This document shows, piece by piece, positions 51,710 through 60,222 of a DNA stretch of 64,000 nucleotides (within the stretch, counting starts at the first letter, position 1; each line of letters begins with the position of its first letter). The translations under genes and the position numbers were made by a program. The notes beneath the pieces are model-generated. The model worked only from the letters and a program-made list of their open reading frames with translations. It was not told the DNA's origin and did not search any database. The stretch is taken from assembly GCF_023806465.1 (NCBI RefSeq), contig NZ_JAMSLS010000003.1:372001-436000 (forward strand), in the 5' to 3' direction. The DNA comes from Thermomicrobium sp. CFH 73360. Lineage in GTDB: Bacteria > Chloroflexota > Chloroflexia > Thermomicrobiales > Thermomicrobiaceae.

Positions 51710-52136
51710 GTTCCTGACTCGGCGCAACACGGAGTACAGGACCATCCACCAGGGCACGAGATGTATAGACACCAAGGGCATCGAGTCAGGATGCATGAAG
51801 CGGCGAGCCACGAGAGGCCTGCACCACAGACAAAGAAGCAGGTCCAACCAGTACATCGCCGCGGTCCCGAGCACTCGCGCCTCAGCTCCGCCGCTCACCA
51901 TGGCTCTCTTCGCACCTCGATAGGCTGAACGTCGCAGCACTCGCGTTGGTGAGTGGTGTCTTCCGGCAACTCGCGCGTGCAGCAGTCAACGATCTGCTCA
52001 CCAGCATGCTTGCGTTCCGTTCGTGGCTCGCGCTGGTCCGCTTTTGAGAAAACCCGGCCTGGCTCCTCATCGATGGCGGTGCGGTCGGCTTCCTCCAGCA
52101 CAGCCCCCCAGGGCAGGGAGCGAACGCCCGCCCGTC
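51710..52136. other. Stretch between hypF and a membrane protein gene
   Basis: No gene supported here beyond a possible 5' extension of the preceding membrane protein. Open frames are antiparallel or charged shadows. No terminator for the hyp operon is obvious. Confidence 0.4.
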
Positions 52137-54425
52137 TCACCCAGCGACACCAGCACAGGCAGCGAGGGCTGCTTGTCCAAGACTGATCCCACCATCATTC
52201 GGTGGTACGGCGCGGTTGATCCACAACTCAAGCCGGTGAGGCCGCAGGAGCTCCGCAACCCGTTCAAGCAGGAGGGCATTTTGGAAGACACCACCAGAGA
52301 CAACCACCCGTTGCGCACGGTATGCCGCACAGTACTCCACGGCAACTGTCACAACAGCTGCTGCGACTGCCTCATGAAATGCCCGCGCAATCTCGGTGAT
52401 ATCCCGTCCTCGACAGCGATCCTCAACAACTGCAGCAAGGAGTGGGCGGAAGTCCAGCTCTCCCTCAGCCAATGGGAAGGGATAAGGCTGCACCGGCGGT
52501 GACTTCTGCGCGAGATGCTCCAACCACATGGCAGCTTGGCCCTCAAAGCTGATCGATCGGGTAAAACCACAAAGCGCCGCAACAGTATCAAAGAGTCGTC
52601 CCATTGAGGTGGTGGGAAAACAACGCAGGCCGCGAGCCACTAACTCACGTGCCTTCTTGTACTGCTCAGGGAAGCGAAAGGGTGGAGCAGTAAGGTCAGG
52701 AAAGCCCTCAAGGGCGACGAAGAACCCCGCCGCTGCTTGGACCGGCCATCGGGCTGCCGCATCGCCACCAGGAAGCACCGCTTGCCGCAAGTGAGCAACA
52801 CGCTGGAACCCTTCGCTCAGTGACCCGACAAATACCTCACCGCCCCAGATCGATCCGTCATCACCGTAGCCGGTACCGTCGAAGGCTAGACCAATGATGC
52901 GTTCGGACCAGCAGCCACGCTCAGCCAGCACGCTCGCGATGTGTGCGCGATGATGCTGCACTGCCACATGCTGACCAGGCAGCGTAAGCGCATGATCCGT
53001 CGAGACATATGCCGGGTGCGCATCATGCGCAATAATCGCCTGTTCGAGCTCCACCTCATACATTGCACAAAGGTCGCGAATGGTGGCCGTGAACGCCTCC
53101 ACAACCGGCCAGTGGTCAAGGTCACCAATATGCTGACTCACAAACGCTTGTCCCTCGATCACCACGGTGATCGTGTTTTTGAGGTCAGCACCCACAGCCA
53201 GAATCGGTCGGCTTGTGGGGAGCGTTGCGACCATGCTCGGAGCAAGCCCGCGTGACCGGCGCACGATGACTGGCCCAAGGGCTGTCATCCGCACGACGGA
53301 GTCATCGACGCGACGTGCAATGGGCCGTTCGCCCACAAGGAACCCGTCCGCAATACCGCTGAGGCGGGTGAAAGCGTCGTCCTCGGTAAAGGCAATCGGT
53401 TCTTCGGAGCGGTTTCCACTCGTCATCACGAGAACCGCTGGTGCGCCAGCTGCAAAGAGCAGAAAGTGCAGGGGAGCATAGGGCAGCAGAATCCCGAGTT
53501 CGCGATTGTCCGGCGCAACACCAGGAAGAAACACTCGTGCCGGAAGTAACACGATCGGCCGAGCTGGGGAGGTTAACACCGCACGGGCTGCGTCGTTGAG
53601 CTCCACCAACTCGGCGGCGGCTGCAAGGCTCGCAACCATTAGAGCGAACGGTTTTTCTTTCCGGAACTTCCGTTGGCGCAGTGTCTGGACAGCGGCCGCG
53701 TTTCGGGCGTCACAGGCCAGATGATAGCCTCCGATCCCCTTGATCGCGACAATTCGTCCCGCGCGGAGCCACTCTGCAGCCTCCTGGATAGCTGCTGGAC
53801 CGCGCGCCTGTTGCAACCGGTGCGCATCGATGAGTAGGTACTGTGGACCACAGACAGGACAGGCTACCGGTTGGGCATGGAAGCGCCGGTCAGCAGGGTC
53901 GTGATACTCGCGGGCGCAGTCTGGACACAGTGGCCAGTCTTTCATCGTCGTGCGCGGACGGTCATAAGGAAGACCGAGCACGATACTGTAGCGTGGCCCG
54001 CAGTTCGTGCAGTTGATGTAGGCATACCAGTAGCGCCGATGAGAAGGGTCGAAGAGTTCGCGCAGGCAATCTGCGCAGACCGGAAGATCTGGTGCAATGC
54101 GCGTGGTTGGGCGCTCGCGCCGCTGACTTTCGCGGATCGTGAATCCGGTCAGGCCACGTGGAGCGATCGCCTGGACGACCACTTGGTCAATCCGCGCCGC
54201 TGGGGGAGGATGCGTGGTCAGCTCGTGCAGGAACGTTTCGATCGCTGCTTGGTTTCCCTCAAGAACGATTTCGACTCCATGCTCACCGTTGGCCACCCAC
54301 CCACTCAGACCACAGGACGTGGCCAAGCGATAGACAAAGGGGCGGAAGCCCACCCCTTGCACGATGCCAGTGACACGGACGGAGTACGCTGCGAGTTGGG
54401 TCAATCGGTCAAAAGGCGCAGACAC
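52137..54425 (-). CDS. hypF: Carbamoyltransferase HypF
   Basis: 762 residues. Makes the cyanide ligand precursor of the [NiFe] site from carbamoyl phosphate and passes it to HypE. Domains in order: acylphosphatase (GIVQGVGFRPFVYRLA, about 16-100), two zinc fingers (CADCLRELF, NCTNCGPRY, CPDCAREYH, CPVCGPQ), a YrdC-like nucleotide domain, and a Kae1-like domain with AVQHHRAHIASV. Complete length. It starts at GTG inside the end of the glutaredoxin-like gene and is the last gene of the hyp operon. Confidence 0.94.
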   Translation of the reverse strand: MSAPFDRLTQLAAYSVRVTGIVQGVGFRPFVYRLATSCGLSGWVANGEHGVEIVLEGNQAAIETFLHELTTHPPPAARIDQVVVQAIAPRGLTGFTIRESQRRERPTTRIAPDLPVCADCLRELFDPSHRRYWYAYINCTNCGPRYSIVLGLPYDRPRTTMKDWPLCPDCAREYHDPADRRFHAQPVACPVCGPQYLLIDAHRLQQARGPAAIQEAAEWLRAGRIVAIKGIGGYHLACDARNAAAVQTLRQRKFRKEKPFALMVASLAAAAELVELNDAARAVLTSPARPIVLLPARVFLPGVAPDNRELGILLPYAPLHFLLFAAGAPAVLVMTSGNRSEEPIAFTEDDAFTRLSGIADGFLVGERPIARRVDDSVVRMTALGPVIVRRSRGLAPSMVATLPTSRPILAVGADLKNTITVVIEGQAFVSQHIGDLDHWPVVEAFTATIRDLCAMYEVELEQAIIAHDAHPAYVSTDHALTLPGQHVAVQHHRAHIASVLAERGCWSERIIGLAFDGTGYGDDGSIWGGEVFVGSLSEGFQRVAHLRQAVLPGGDAAARWPVQAAAGFFVALEGFPDLTAPPFRFPEQYKKARELVARGLRCFPTTSMGRLFDTVAALCGFTRSISFEGQAAMWLEHLAQKSPPVQPYPFPLAEGELDFRPLLAAVVEDRCRGRDITEIARAFHEAVAAAVVTVAVEYCAAYRAQRVVVSGGVFQNALLLERVAELLRPHRLELWINRAVPPNDGGISLGQAALAACAGVAG

Positions 54426-54636
54426 GACCTTGCCACCCGATGCGAATCACTTGGCCATCCTCGACGAGCACTGGTACAGCGCGTCTTCCTCCCGTGAGGC
54501 TGAGCAAGCGCTCCCGCGCTATGGCGTCGAGCTCGACGTCGTACTCGACAAACGCCAGGCCGCGCCACTGCAGGTCTTCCCGCAACTCAGCAGTGTACGG
54601 ACACCACCGTGTCCCATAGAGTTCAAGCTGAGCCAT
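54409..54636 (-). CDS. Glutaredoxin-like protein within the hyp operon
   Basis: 75 residues: QLELYGTRWCPYTAEL has the glutaredoxin CPYC site with the second Cys replaced by Thr (monothiol type), followed by FVEYDVELDA and the cis-Pro loop RRAVPVLVEDG. GGAGG precedes the ATG by nine bases. It overlaps the SIS gene (14 bases) and hypF (17 bases), so the three are translated together. It may keep a Hyp or hydrogenase thiol reduced; this is inference from position. Confidence 0.8.
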   Translation of the reverse strand: MAQLELYGTRWCPYTAELREDLQWRGLAFVEYDVELDAIARERLLSLTGGRRAVPVLVEDGQVIRIGWQGRVCAF

Positions 54637-55810
54637 AGAGCACAACCTCCAGCAGTTCACGGAGGATGTGATAAGCCGAGGCCTGTACTTCCTGAATCCG
54701 TGGGATGTAGTCACAGTGGACAACAATGGCATAGTCGACCAGTTGCCGGCGCACGATTTCTCCGCCGTCATAGCCGAGCAAGCCAATGGTCAAAAGGCCG
54801 CGTTTCCGCGCCTCCTCAAGTGCCAAGATGACGTTACGAGATCCCCCACTTGTTGAGATCCCGATCGCCACATCGTTGGGCTGGGCATGGGGAATCAACT
54901 GGCGCAGAAACATCACCTCTTGGCCAACGTCATTGGCAATTGCGGAGAGATTTGCCGGTTCCAGCGCGAGCGAGATTGCTGGGATGGGATGGTAATCAGC
55001 TGGAGGGATCACGCAATCGAGCGCCAGGTCGTTGGCATCGGTCGCCGAACCGCCATTTCCAAAGCAGATCAGTTTTCCGCCACGCTCGATCCGTTCCGCA
55101 ATTGCTGTCGCAGCTCGAGCGATCGTCTCCGCCTGCTCGCGAGCAAGCTCCTCTCGCAGACGCTCATCGTCCTCAGCCTTGGCCACAATGGACCGGGCAA
55201 CCTCAGGTTCGACAGAACGCAGGTCGACGAATTCACCACCAAGGAAAGGGTAGAGGGTCGCCATCTCGCCGATATCGTGTCCCGCGAGCTGGCGATGCTC
55301 GAAGAAGACATGCACGGTCTCCCACAGCGTGTGATAGAGAATCTCGATCAACTCCTGATGGACAAATGGATTACTTGAGGGAGCCTGGACAGCATAATCG
55401 GCCGTACCCGCCTCACCGGGCAAGGCCAGGGTAAGGATTCCACGGCTCCAGAGTTCCTGAAGACACGCATGCACACGCTCGTCCCCGTCAGGTGGTCCAA
55501 ACCCCAGAGCCATGTCTTTCGGTTGAGCAACCGCAGTACTCCATTCCGGGAATGCAAGACTCAGATCGAGGGCTGGCAAGGCACGTTTGCCAACGATCAC
55601 GGGATGGATGAACTCAACTGAGACATGTTGGGCATCGGTAGCGTAGGGGCCGCGGCCAAAGGCGAGGAGACGACCGCCCTCAAGGAAACGCTCCGCCATT
55701 TGTCGGCAGATGGTAGCGAGTCTGGGTGCTTCGCGCGGGAAAAAGGCTTGTGAACAGGCATTGCGCTCGCTGAGCCGTTGTCGGACAAGCGAGGTGAGCG
55801 TCCTACTCAT
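54623..55810 (-). CDS. Tandem SIS-domain protein (GmhA-like) in hyp operon
   Basis: 395 residues with two sugar-isomerase (SIS) domains. The C-terminal one is typical of phosphoheptose isomerase (KLICFGNGGSATDAND, then GISTSGGSRNVILA); the N-terminal one is a diverged copy (LLAFGRGPYATDAQH). SIS domains bind phosphosugars. Its place between hypE and the glutaredoxin-like gene, with overlaps, suggests work for hydrogenase assembly or regulation rather than lipopolysaccharide synthesis. GGAG precedes the ATG. Confidence 0.82.
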   Translation of the reverse strand: MSRTLTSLVRQRLSERNACSQAFFPREAPRLATICRQMAERFLEGGRLLAFGRGPYATDAQHVSVEFIHPVIVGKRALPALDLSLAFPEWSTAVAQPKDMALGFGPPDGDERVHACLQELWSRGILTLALPGEAGTADYAVQAPSSNPFVHQELIEILYHTLWETVHVFFEHRQLAGHDIGEMATLYPFLGGEFVDLRSVEPEVARSIVAKAEDDERLREELAREQAETIARAATAIAERIERGGKLICFGNGGSATDANDLALDCVIPPADYHPIPAISLALEPANLSAIANDVGQEVMFLRQLIPHAQPNDVAIGISTSGGSRNVILALEEARKRGLLTIGLLGYDGGEIVRRQLVDYAIVVHCDYIPRIQEVQASAYHILRELLEVVLYGSA

Positions 55811-55839
55811 GGCGGCGACTCCTCGTCTCGACGCGTTGC

Positions 55840-56880
55840 TTAGCAGATGCGTGGCAACGGATCTCCCACCAACATGTCGATCACGCGCTGGCCACCATAC
55901 GGGGTCGATACGATGACGACACCGGCAGGTTGCTCCTGCACCTCCCCGATACACGCTGCCTGCTCACCACCCGGCACCCGCTGGAGTGCTGCGAGGGCAG
56001 CATCTACCCATGCAGGATCGACCACCGCGAGGAGTTGCCCCTCATTCGCAATATAGAGCGGGTCGAGACCGAGCAACTCGCAGGCTCCCCGTACCGCATC
56101 GCGGACGGGAATCGCTTCCTCAGCCAGTGTGATCGCCACGCGAGCATCCCGCGCGAGCTCATTCAGTGCGGTTGCCACTCCGCCGCGGGTCGGATCCCGC
56201 ATCCAGTGAAGGCCAGGGCTTGCCGCCTCGAGCAGCGCCTCGACGAACGGCGTTAGCGCGCGGGTATCGGAAACGAGATCGGCTTCGAGGTCGAGTTCTC
56301 CGCGCGCCAGCAGCACAGTGATCCCATGATCTCCAATTGGGCCGCTGATCAGTATCTGATCGCCAGGACGGACGCGGTGAACACCAAGCTCAGCTCGCGG
56401 GTCGACGAGCCCAACTCCTGCGGTCACGATGTAGAGTCCGTCGGCCTTCCCGTGTTCCACCACTTTGGTGTCACCACCGACGATGGACACCCCAGCACGA
56501 CGCGCTGCCTGCGCAAGTGCTTCGACCTCCGCCCGGAGCACTTCGCTTGGTAGCCCCGCCTCCACGATAAAAGCCGCGAGGAGTCCAAGGGGACGAGCAC
56601 CACTGACTGCCAGATCGTTGACCGTTCCATGCACAGCCAGTTCGCCGATAGAGCCACCAGGGAACCGCAACGGTTTGACAACAAACGCATCAGTGGTCAA
56701 TGCAAGGCGCAACCCTTCGATCGACATGATTGCTGAATCTTCCAGGGGAATTAAAGCCGGATTGGCAAGCAGGGGCAGGAACAAGCCCTCGATCAGCCGG
56801 CGCGACGCCTTACCGCCTGCTCCGTGGACCAGCTCGATCACGGCATCGTGGAAGGTAGGCTGCACCGACGTCTCACGCAT
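55840..56880 (-). CDS. hypE: Hydrogenase maturation protein HypE
   Basis: 346 residues of the PurM/AIR-synthase fold. It dehydrates the S-carbamoyl group received from HypF to a thiocyanate on its last Cys, then delivers CN to iron on HypC-HypD. The C-terminal PRIC with the terminal Cys is intact. Other marks: LVHGAGGKASRRLI, LTTDAFVVKPL, GGDTKVVEHG and DPTRGGVATALNE. Its start overlaps the hypD stop as TGATG. Confidence 0.95.
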   Translation of the reverse strand: MRETSVQPTFHDAVIELVHGAGGKASRRLIEGLFLPLLANPALIPLEDSAIMSIEGLRLALTTDAFVVKPLRFPGGSIGELAVHGTVNDLAVSGARPLGLLAAFIVEAGLPSEVLRAEVEALAQAARRAGVSIVGGDTKVVEHGKADGLYIVTAGVGLVDPRAELGVHRVRPGDQILISGPIGDHGITVLLARGELDLEADLVSDTRALTPFVEALLEAASPGLHWMRDPTRGGVATALNELARDARVAITLAEEAIPVRDAVRGACELLGLDPLYIANEGQLLAVVDPAWVDAALAALQRVPGGEQAACIGEVQEQPAGVVIVSTPYGGQRVIDMLVGDPLPRIC

Positions 56881-57998
56881 CAGTCGTCCCTCCCAGCGGC
56901 AGCCAAGCGATGGACATAGTGATAGTAGGCTGCACAGGCGCCTTCATTGGATACCATGAGCGCACCAATTGGGTGTTCCGGTGTACATTCGCGCCCGAAA
57001 AGCTTGCACTGAGGCGGTTTGAGCACGCCCTTGAGCACCTCGCCGCACTGGGCTGCTTTGGGATCGGTGACGCGAACACCAGGGACGTCAAATTGCCGCT
57101 CGGCATCCCAATCAGCGTACGCCTCGGAGATCTTGAGTGCTGACTGGGAGATGAACCCAAGGCCACGCCATTCGAAGTACGGCCGGAGCTCGAAGACTTC
57201 CGCCATTGCCGCAAGTGCCGCACGATTCCCATCCCAGGGAACCACGCGACTGTACTGGTTTTCCACCTCTGCACGCCCTTCGGCGAGTTGCCTGAGGATC
57301 ATGAGAATCGACTGGAGAATATCGAGGGGCTCAAAACCCGACACCACCAGTGGTTTACCATAATCCCGCGCCACAAAGAGGTATGGCCGACAGCCGATGA
57401 CGGTCGAGACATGCCCTGGCCCGATGAACCCATCCAGACGCATGTCAGGGGAGTCGAGAATAGCACGAATTGCTGGCACGATGAGGACATGGTTACAGAA
57501 CACGGAGAAGTTGCGAATCCCCAAGGCCTTCGCCTTCTGAAGCGTCAGTGCCGTCGAGGGTGCAGTCGTCTCAAACCCAATAGCAAAAAAGACGACATGC
57601 TTCTCGGGGTGCGCCTGGGCAAGCTTGAGTGCATCAAGCGGCGAATAAACCATACGGACATCAGCACCCCGTGCACGGTACTCGAGAGGGGTCCCACGGC
57701 GACCAGGCACACGCATCATATCGCCGAAAGCCGTGAAGATGACATTCGGTTGCTCAGCCAACGCCAGGCCATCATCAATACGTCCCATCGGCAAGACACA
57801 GACTGGGCAGCCCGGTCCATGAATCAGTTCAACATTGGGCGGAAGGAGCTCGACCAGTCCATGCCGGTAGATCGCATGGGTGTGGCCGCCGCAGACCTCC
57901 ATGATCCGGTAGTGCCGATCAGGATCGGCCAGGCGAGCAATCTCGGCTGCCACAGCACGGATCAGTCGCGGATCACGGAGTTCATCGACGTAGCGCAT
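56880..57998 (-). CDS. hypD: Hydrogenase maturation protein HypD
   Basis: 372 residues. Iron-sulfur protein on which the Fe(CN)2CO unit is built. Motifs: EVCGGHTHAIYRHG (Cys for the cyanide step), HGPGCPVCVLP, FETTAPSTALTL, and the 4Fe-4S region CGEVLKGVLKPPQCKLFGREC followed by VSNEGACAAYY. AGGGGGC precedes the ATG by six bases. The start overlaps the end of the second hypC-like gene by 37 bases. Confidence 0.95.
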   Translation of the reverse strand: MRYVDELRDPRLIRAVAAEIARLADPDRHYRIMEVCGGHTHAIYRHGLVELLPPNVELIHGPGCPVCVLPMGRIDDGLALAEQPNVIFTAFGDMMRVPGRRGTPLEYRARGADVRMVYSPLDALKLAQAHPEKHVVFFAIGFETTAPSTALTLQKAKALGIRNFSVFCNHVLIVPAIRAILDSPDMRLDGFIGPGHVSTVIGCRPYLFVARDYGKPLVVSGFEPLDILQSILMILRQLAEGRAEVENQYSRVVPWDGNRAALAAMAEVFELRPYFEWRGLGFISQSALKISEAYADWDAERQFDVPGVRVTDPKAAQCGEVLKGVLKPPQCKLFGRECTPEHPIGALMVSNEGACAAYYHYVHRLAAAGRDD

Positions 57999-58252
57999 TC
58001 GTTGCCCCCTTGAATCCGTGCCAGCGCGACCCCAAGATGCACGAGCAGGATATCCCCGACGCAAACATCCTCAAGAAAGTCAAGGGCGACACGGGCACGC
58101 TGCCCACAACGATCCTCGCAGAGGGCCTCCTGGCCTTCAATGGCGAGCACGATCACCGGGACAGCCAGGTCACCGCAGGTGGTGCAGCCATTCTGATCAA
58201 GCGTGCAGCTACCGTATTGGGCGAGTTCCGGGTGAACATCACTCGGCCACAT
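57962..58252 (-). CDS. Second HypC-like protein with Cys-rich N-terminus
   Basis: 96 residues. The C-terminal part (VCVGDILLVHLGVALAR) matches the HypC/HupF chaperone fold, but instead of the usual Met-Cys start the protein begins with about 22 residues and NGCTTCGDLAVPVIVL. This CxTCxD-A type occurs next to HypC in some hydrogenase clusters. Extra Cys (ALCEDRC) may bind metal. It overlaps hypC by 14 bases and hypD by 37. It may serve a particular hydrogenase subunit; the target is unknown. Confidence 0.82.
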   Translation of the reverse strand: MWPSDVHPELAQYGSCTLDQNGCTTCGDLAVPVIVLAIEGQEALCEDRCGQRARVALDFLEDVCVGDILLVHLGVALARIQGGNECATSMNSVIRD

Positions 58253-58514
58253 CGAAGAGATACCCCCGCACTTCCTCCATGGCCTGTTCATCTTCCCCGA
58301 GTGCCTCTAAGAGCCGAAGTTGCGCAGCGGCCTCCTGCTCGCTGACCTTACTCAAAGCGAACCCGACATGAATCAAGACCCAATCTCCCTCTCTCAGTCC
58401 TTCATCCCACACCAGGTCCACGTTGACTCGACGTCGGACACCAAGGACCTCCACCAAGGCAAGGTGTGTTTCTGGTTCGAGTGCGACGATTTGGCCGGGG
58501 ATAGCTAGGCACAT
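58239..58514 (-). CDS. hypC: Hydrogenase assembly chaperone HypC
   Basis: 91 residues with the intact N-terminal MCLAIPGQIV, whose Cys2 binds the Fe(CN)2CO unit on HypD, and the fold marker GDWVLIHVGFALSKVSE. Carries the iron unit to the hydrogenase large subunit. Twelve bases after hypB. Confidence 0.95.
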   Translation of the reverse strand: MCLAIPGQIVALEPETHLALVEVLGVRRRVNVDLVWDEGLREGDWVLIHVGFALSKVSEQEAAAQLRLLEALGEDEQAMEEVRGYLFDVAE

Positions 58515-58526
58515 GAGAGCACTCCT

Positions 58527-59204
58527 TTAATACTCCGGAACCTCGCCCACCAGCATGGCACGCCGTGCGCGCAGCCATGCCACCCAGGCCTCGATTCCTT
58601 CACCTGTCCGCGCCGAGAGGGTAAGGCAAGGTACTTGAGGATTCACACGCTGCACTGAAGTGCGGAAGCGCTCAAGATCGAAGCTGAGATACGGGATGAG
58701 ATCGCTCTTCGTCAGCAGCACCAGATCGGCGCGGTGAACAATCGGCGGATACTTCTCCGGCTTGTCCTCCCCCTCCGTAACCGCGAAGAGGACGACACGG
58801 GCCTCCTCACCCAAGTCGAAGCTTGCGGGGCAGACAAGGTTCCCGACGTTCTCGATGAAGAGGTACTGAAGTTCGCGAAGTTCTTTGCCTTCGAGCGCGG
58901 CGGCGACCATCGCCGCCTCGAGATGGCAGACCGTTCCAGTGGTGACTTGCCGCACCCAGCGCGCGTGCGGGCGCAGCCGTTGAGCATCGTTCTCCGTCGC
59001 AAGATCACCGACGACGACTGCGGCAGGCACCGCGGCGAGTGATGCGAGCGTTACCTCAAGCAACGTCGTCTTGCCAGCGCCAGGGCTGGACATGAGGTTG
59101 ACTGTCAAAACACCAGCCTCGCGGAAGGAGCGACGGAGCTGCTCTGCGAGAAGCTCGTTACGCTCGAGGAGACGCTGCTCGAAACGAAGGAGCTCCTCAA
59201 CCAT
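58527..59204 (-). CDS. hypB: Hydrogenase nickel-incorporation GTPase HypB
   Basis: 225 residues. G-domain with NLMSSPGAGKTTLLE (P-loop), GDLATENDAQ, ENVGNLVCPASFDLGE and TKSDL. It drives nickel insertion with HypA. The N-terminal Cys- or His-rich nickel-storage tail of some HypB is missing. ATG 59204 follows GGAGG by six bases, inside the end of hypA. Confidence 0.94.
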   Translation of the reverse strand: MVEELLRFEQRLLERNELLAEQLRRSFREAGVLTVNLMSSPGAGKTTLLEVTLASLAAVPAAVVVGDLATENDAQRLRPHARWVRQVTTGTVCHLEAAMVAAALEGKELRELQYLFIENVGNLVCPASFDLGEEARVVLFAVTEGEDKPEKYPPIVHRADLVLLTKSDLIPYLSFDLERFRTSVQRVNPQVPCLTLSARTGEGIEAWVAWLRARRAMLVGEVPEY

Positions 59205-59589
59205 GCACCACCTCCGCCGCCACCAGGTCGAGTTCGTCGCCGCCGACGACGTCGAGCGTCGGAGCACCGCATGAAGGGCAGGCCGATGGGAGAGAGACGA
59301 GCCGGAGCAGCAGGGGATCAGTCTCTTCGCAGTTCGCGTCGTCGAGCTGCTGCTGGTGCTCGCACAAGCGACAGCGGACGACGAGAGGTGTGCGCTCGAT
59401 CACAAGCCGAGCCCCCTCAGCGCACGTACCAAGCGCGGCGACTTCGAAGGCCGACCGGAGCGCGGAGTCGACGACGCCAGCGAGCGGACCGATCCGGAGG
59501 TGCACGGTAGTGACACGAACCTCCGACCGATCCTGCAAGCGCTCCGTGAGCGCCTCGAGGAGAGCCATGGCGAGCGAGAGCTCGTGCAT
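59197..59589 (-). CDS. hypA: Hydrogenase nickel metallochaperone HypA
   Basis: 130 residues. The N-terminal Met-His-Glu (MHELSLAMALLEAL) is the nickel site. The zinc site has two Cys pairs: VRCRLCEH and SACPSCGAP. GGAGG precedes the ATG. First gene of the operon hypA-hypB-hypC-hypC2-hypD-hypE-SIS-glutaredoxin-hypF, so the promoter lies in the 600 bases upstream. Confidence 0.93.
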   Translation of the reverse strand: MHELSLAMALLEALTERLQDRSEVRVTTVHLRIGPLAGVVDSALRSAFEVAALGTCAEGARLVIERTPLVVRCRLCEHQQQLDDANCEETDPLLLRLVSLPSACPSCGAPTLDVVGGDELDLVAAEVVHG

Positions 59590-60222
59590 TCGTTTCCTCC
59601 GGGGAAAAGCCTCAGGTGGTCACGACAGATCAGAATGAGAAGGCCCGCACCTCGAACCGGTTGACCACCGCGGTCCCATGAACAGAACTTTACTGCGCAC
59701 AACAGGATGATACTCGATACAGCCGCATCGCCGCCCCACGCAGACCACCTCGACAGAAGCTCTCCCGCAGAAAATGCGGAGAAGAGGGAAAGAGCCGATG
59801 ATGCCTTGCGGGAGTCCTGCTGAATGCTACGGAGGCATGTGCGGGGACAGAGGGGAACGTCTCTGGCTCGCCAGAACAGTCGACCCCATATGTGTGCATC
59901 ACTTCTGCAAGGATCCCACACGATCGGCATCATGAGCACTCGCTCGCCATCCAGCTCTCGGTGATGTCGCAATTATCAGACGATTCTGCCGAACGACCTC
60001 AGCAACAGACGAGAAGCAAGGAGCTCGAACGAAGCCACTGGAGCGGAATCGTAGGGTGTCCCGGGGCTGCCGTCTCCAGAGAAATACGCATAAGTGCGCT
60101 TATGCGTATTCCATGAGTGATGGATTCCATCGCGCCGGAATTCTCCTGGTTAAGCACCACACGCGACGATGAGGGTCCCCTCATACGATCGCCGAGCTCC
60201 ACCTGTCACCGCGCCAGCACCC
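59590..60222. other. Upstream region of the hyp operon
   Basis: About 630 bases between the ABC transporter end and hypA, both on the minus strand. No gene supported. It holds a striking inverted repeat at 60083-60110. A long leader or a distant promoter for the hyp operon is possible; no clear -35/-10 pair was found. Confidence 0.5.
60083..60110. promoter_or_regulatory. Perfect 12-base inverted repeat, operator candidate
   Basis: AATACGCATAAG (60083-60094) and CTTATGCGTATT (60099-60110) are separated by TGCG. The arms are AT-rich in a GC-rich background, which is unusual for a simple terminator and typical of dimeric winged-helix or metal-regulator sites. It is 113 bases after the ABC transporter stop and about 490 bases before hypA. 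Confidence 0.65.
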
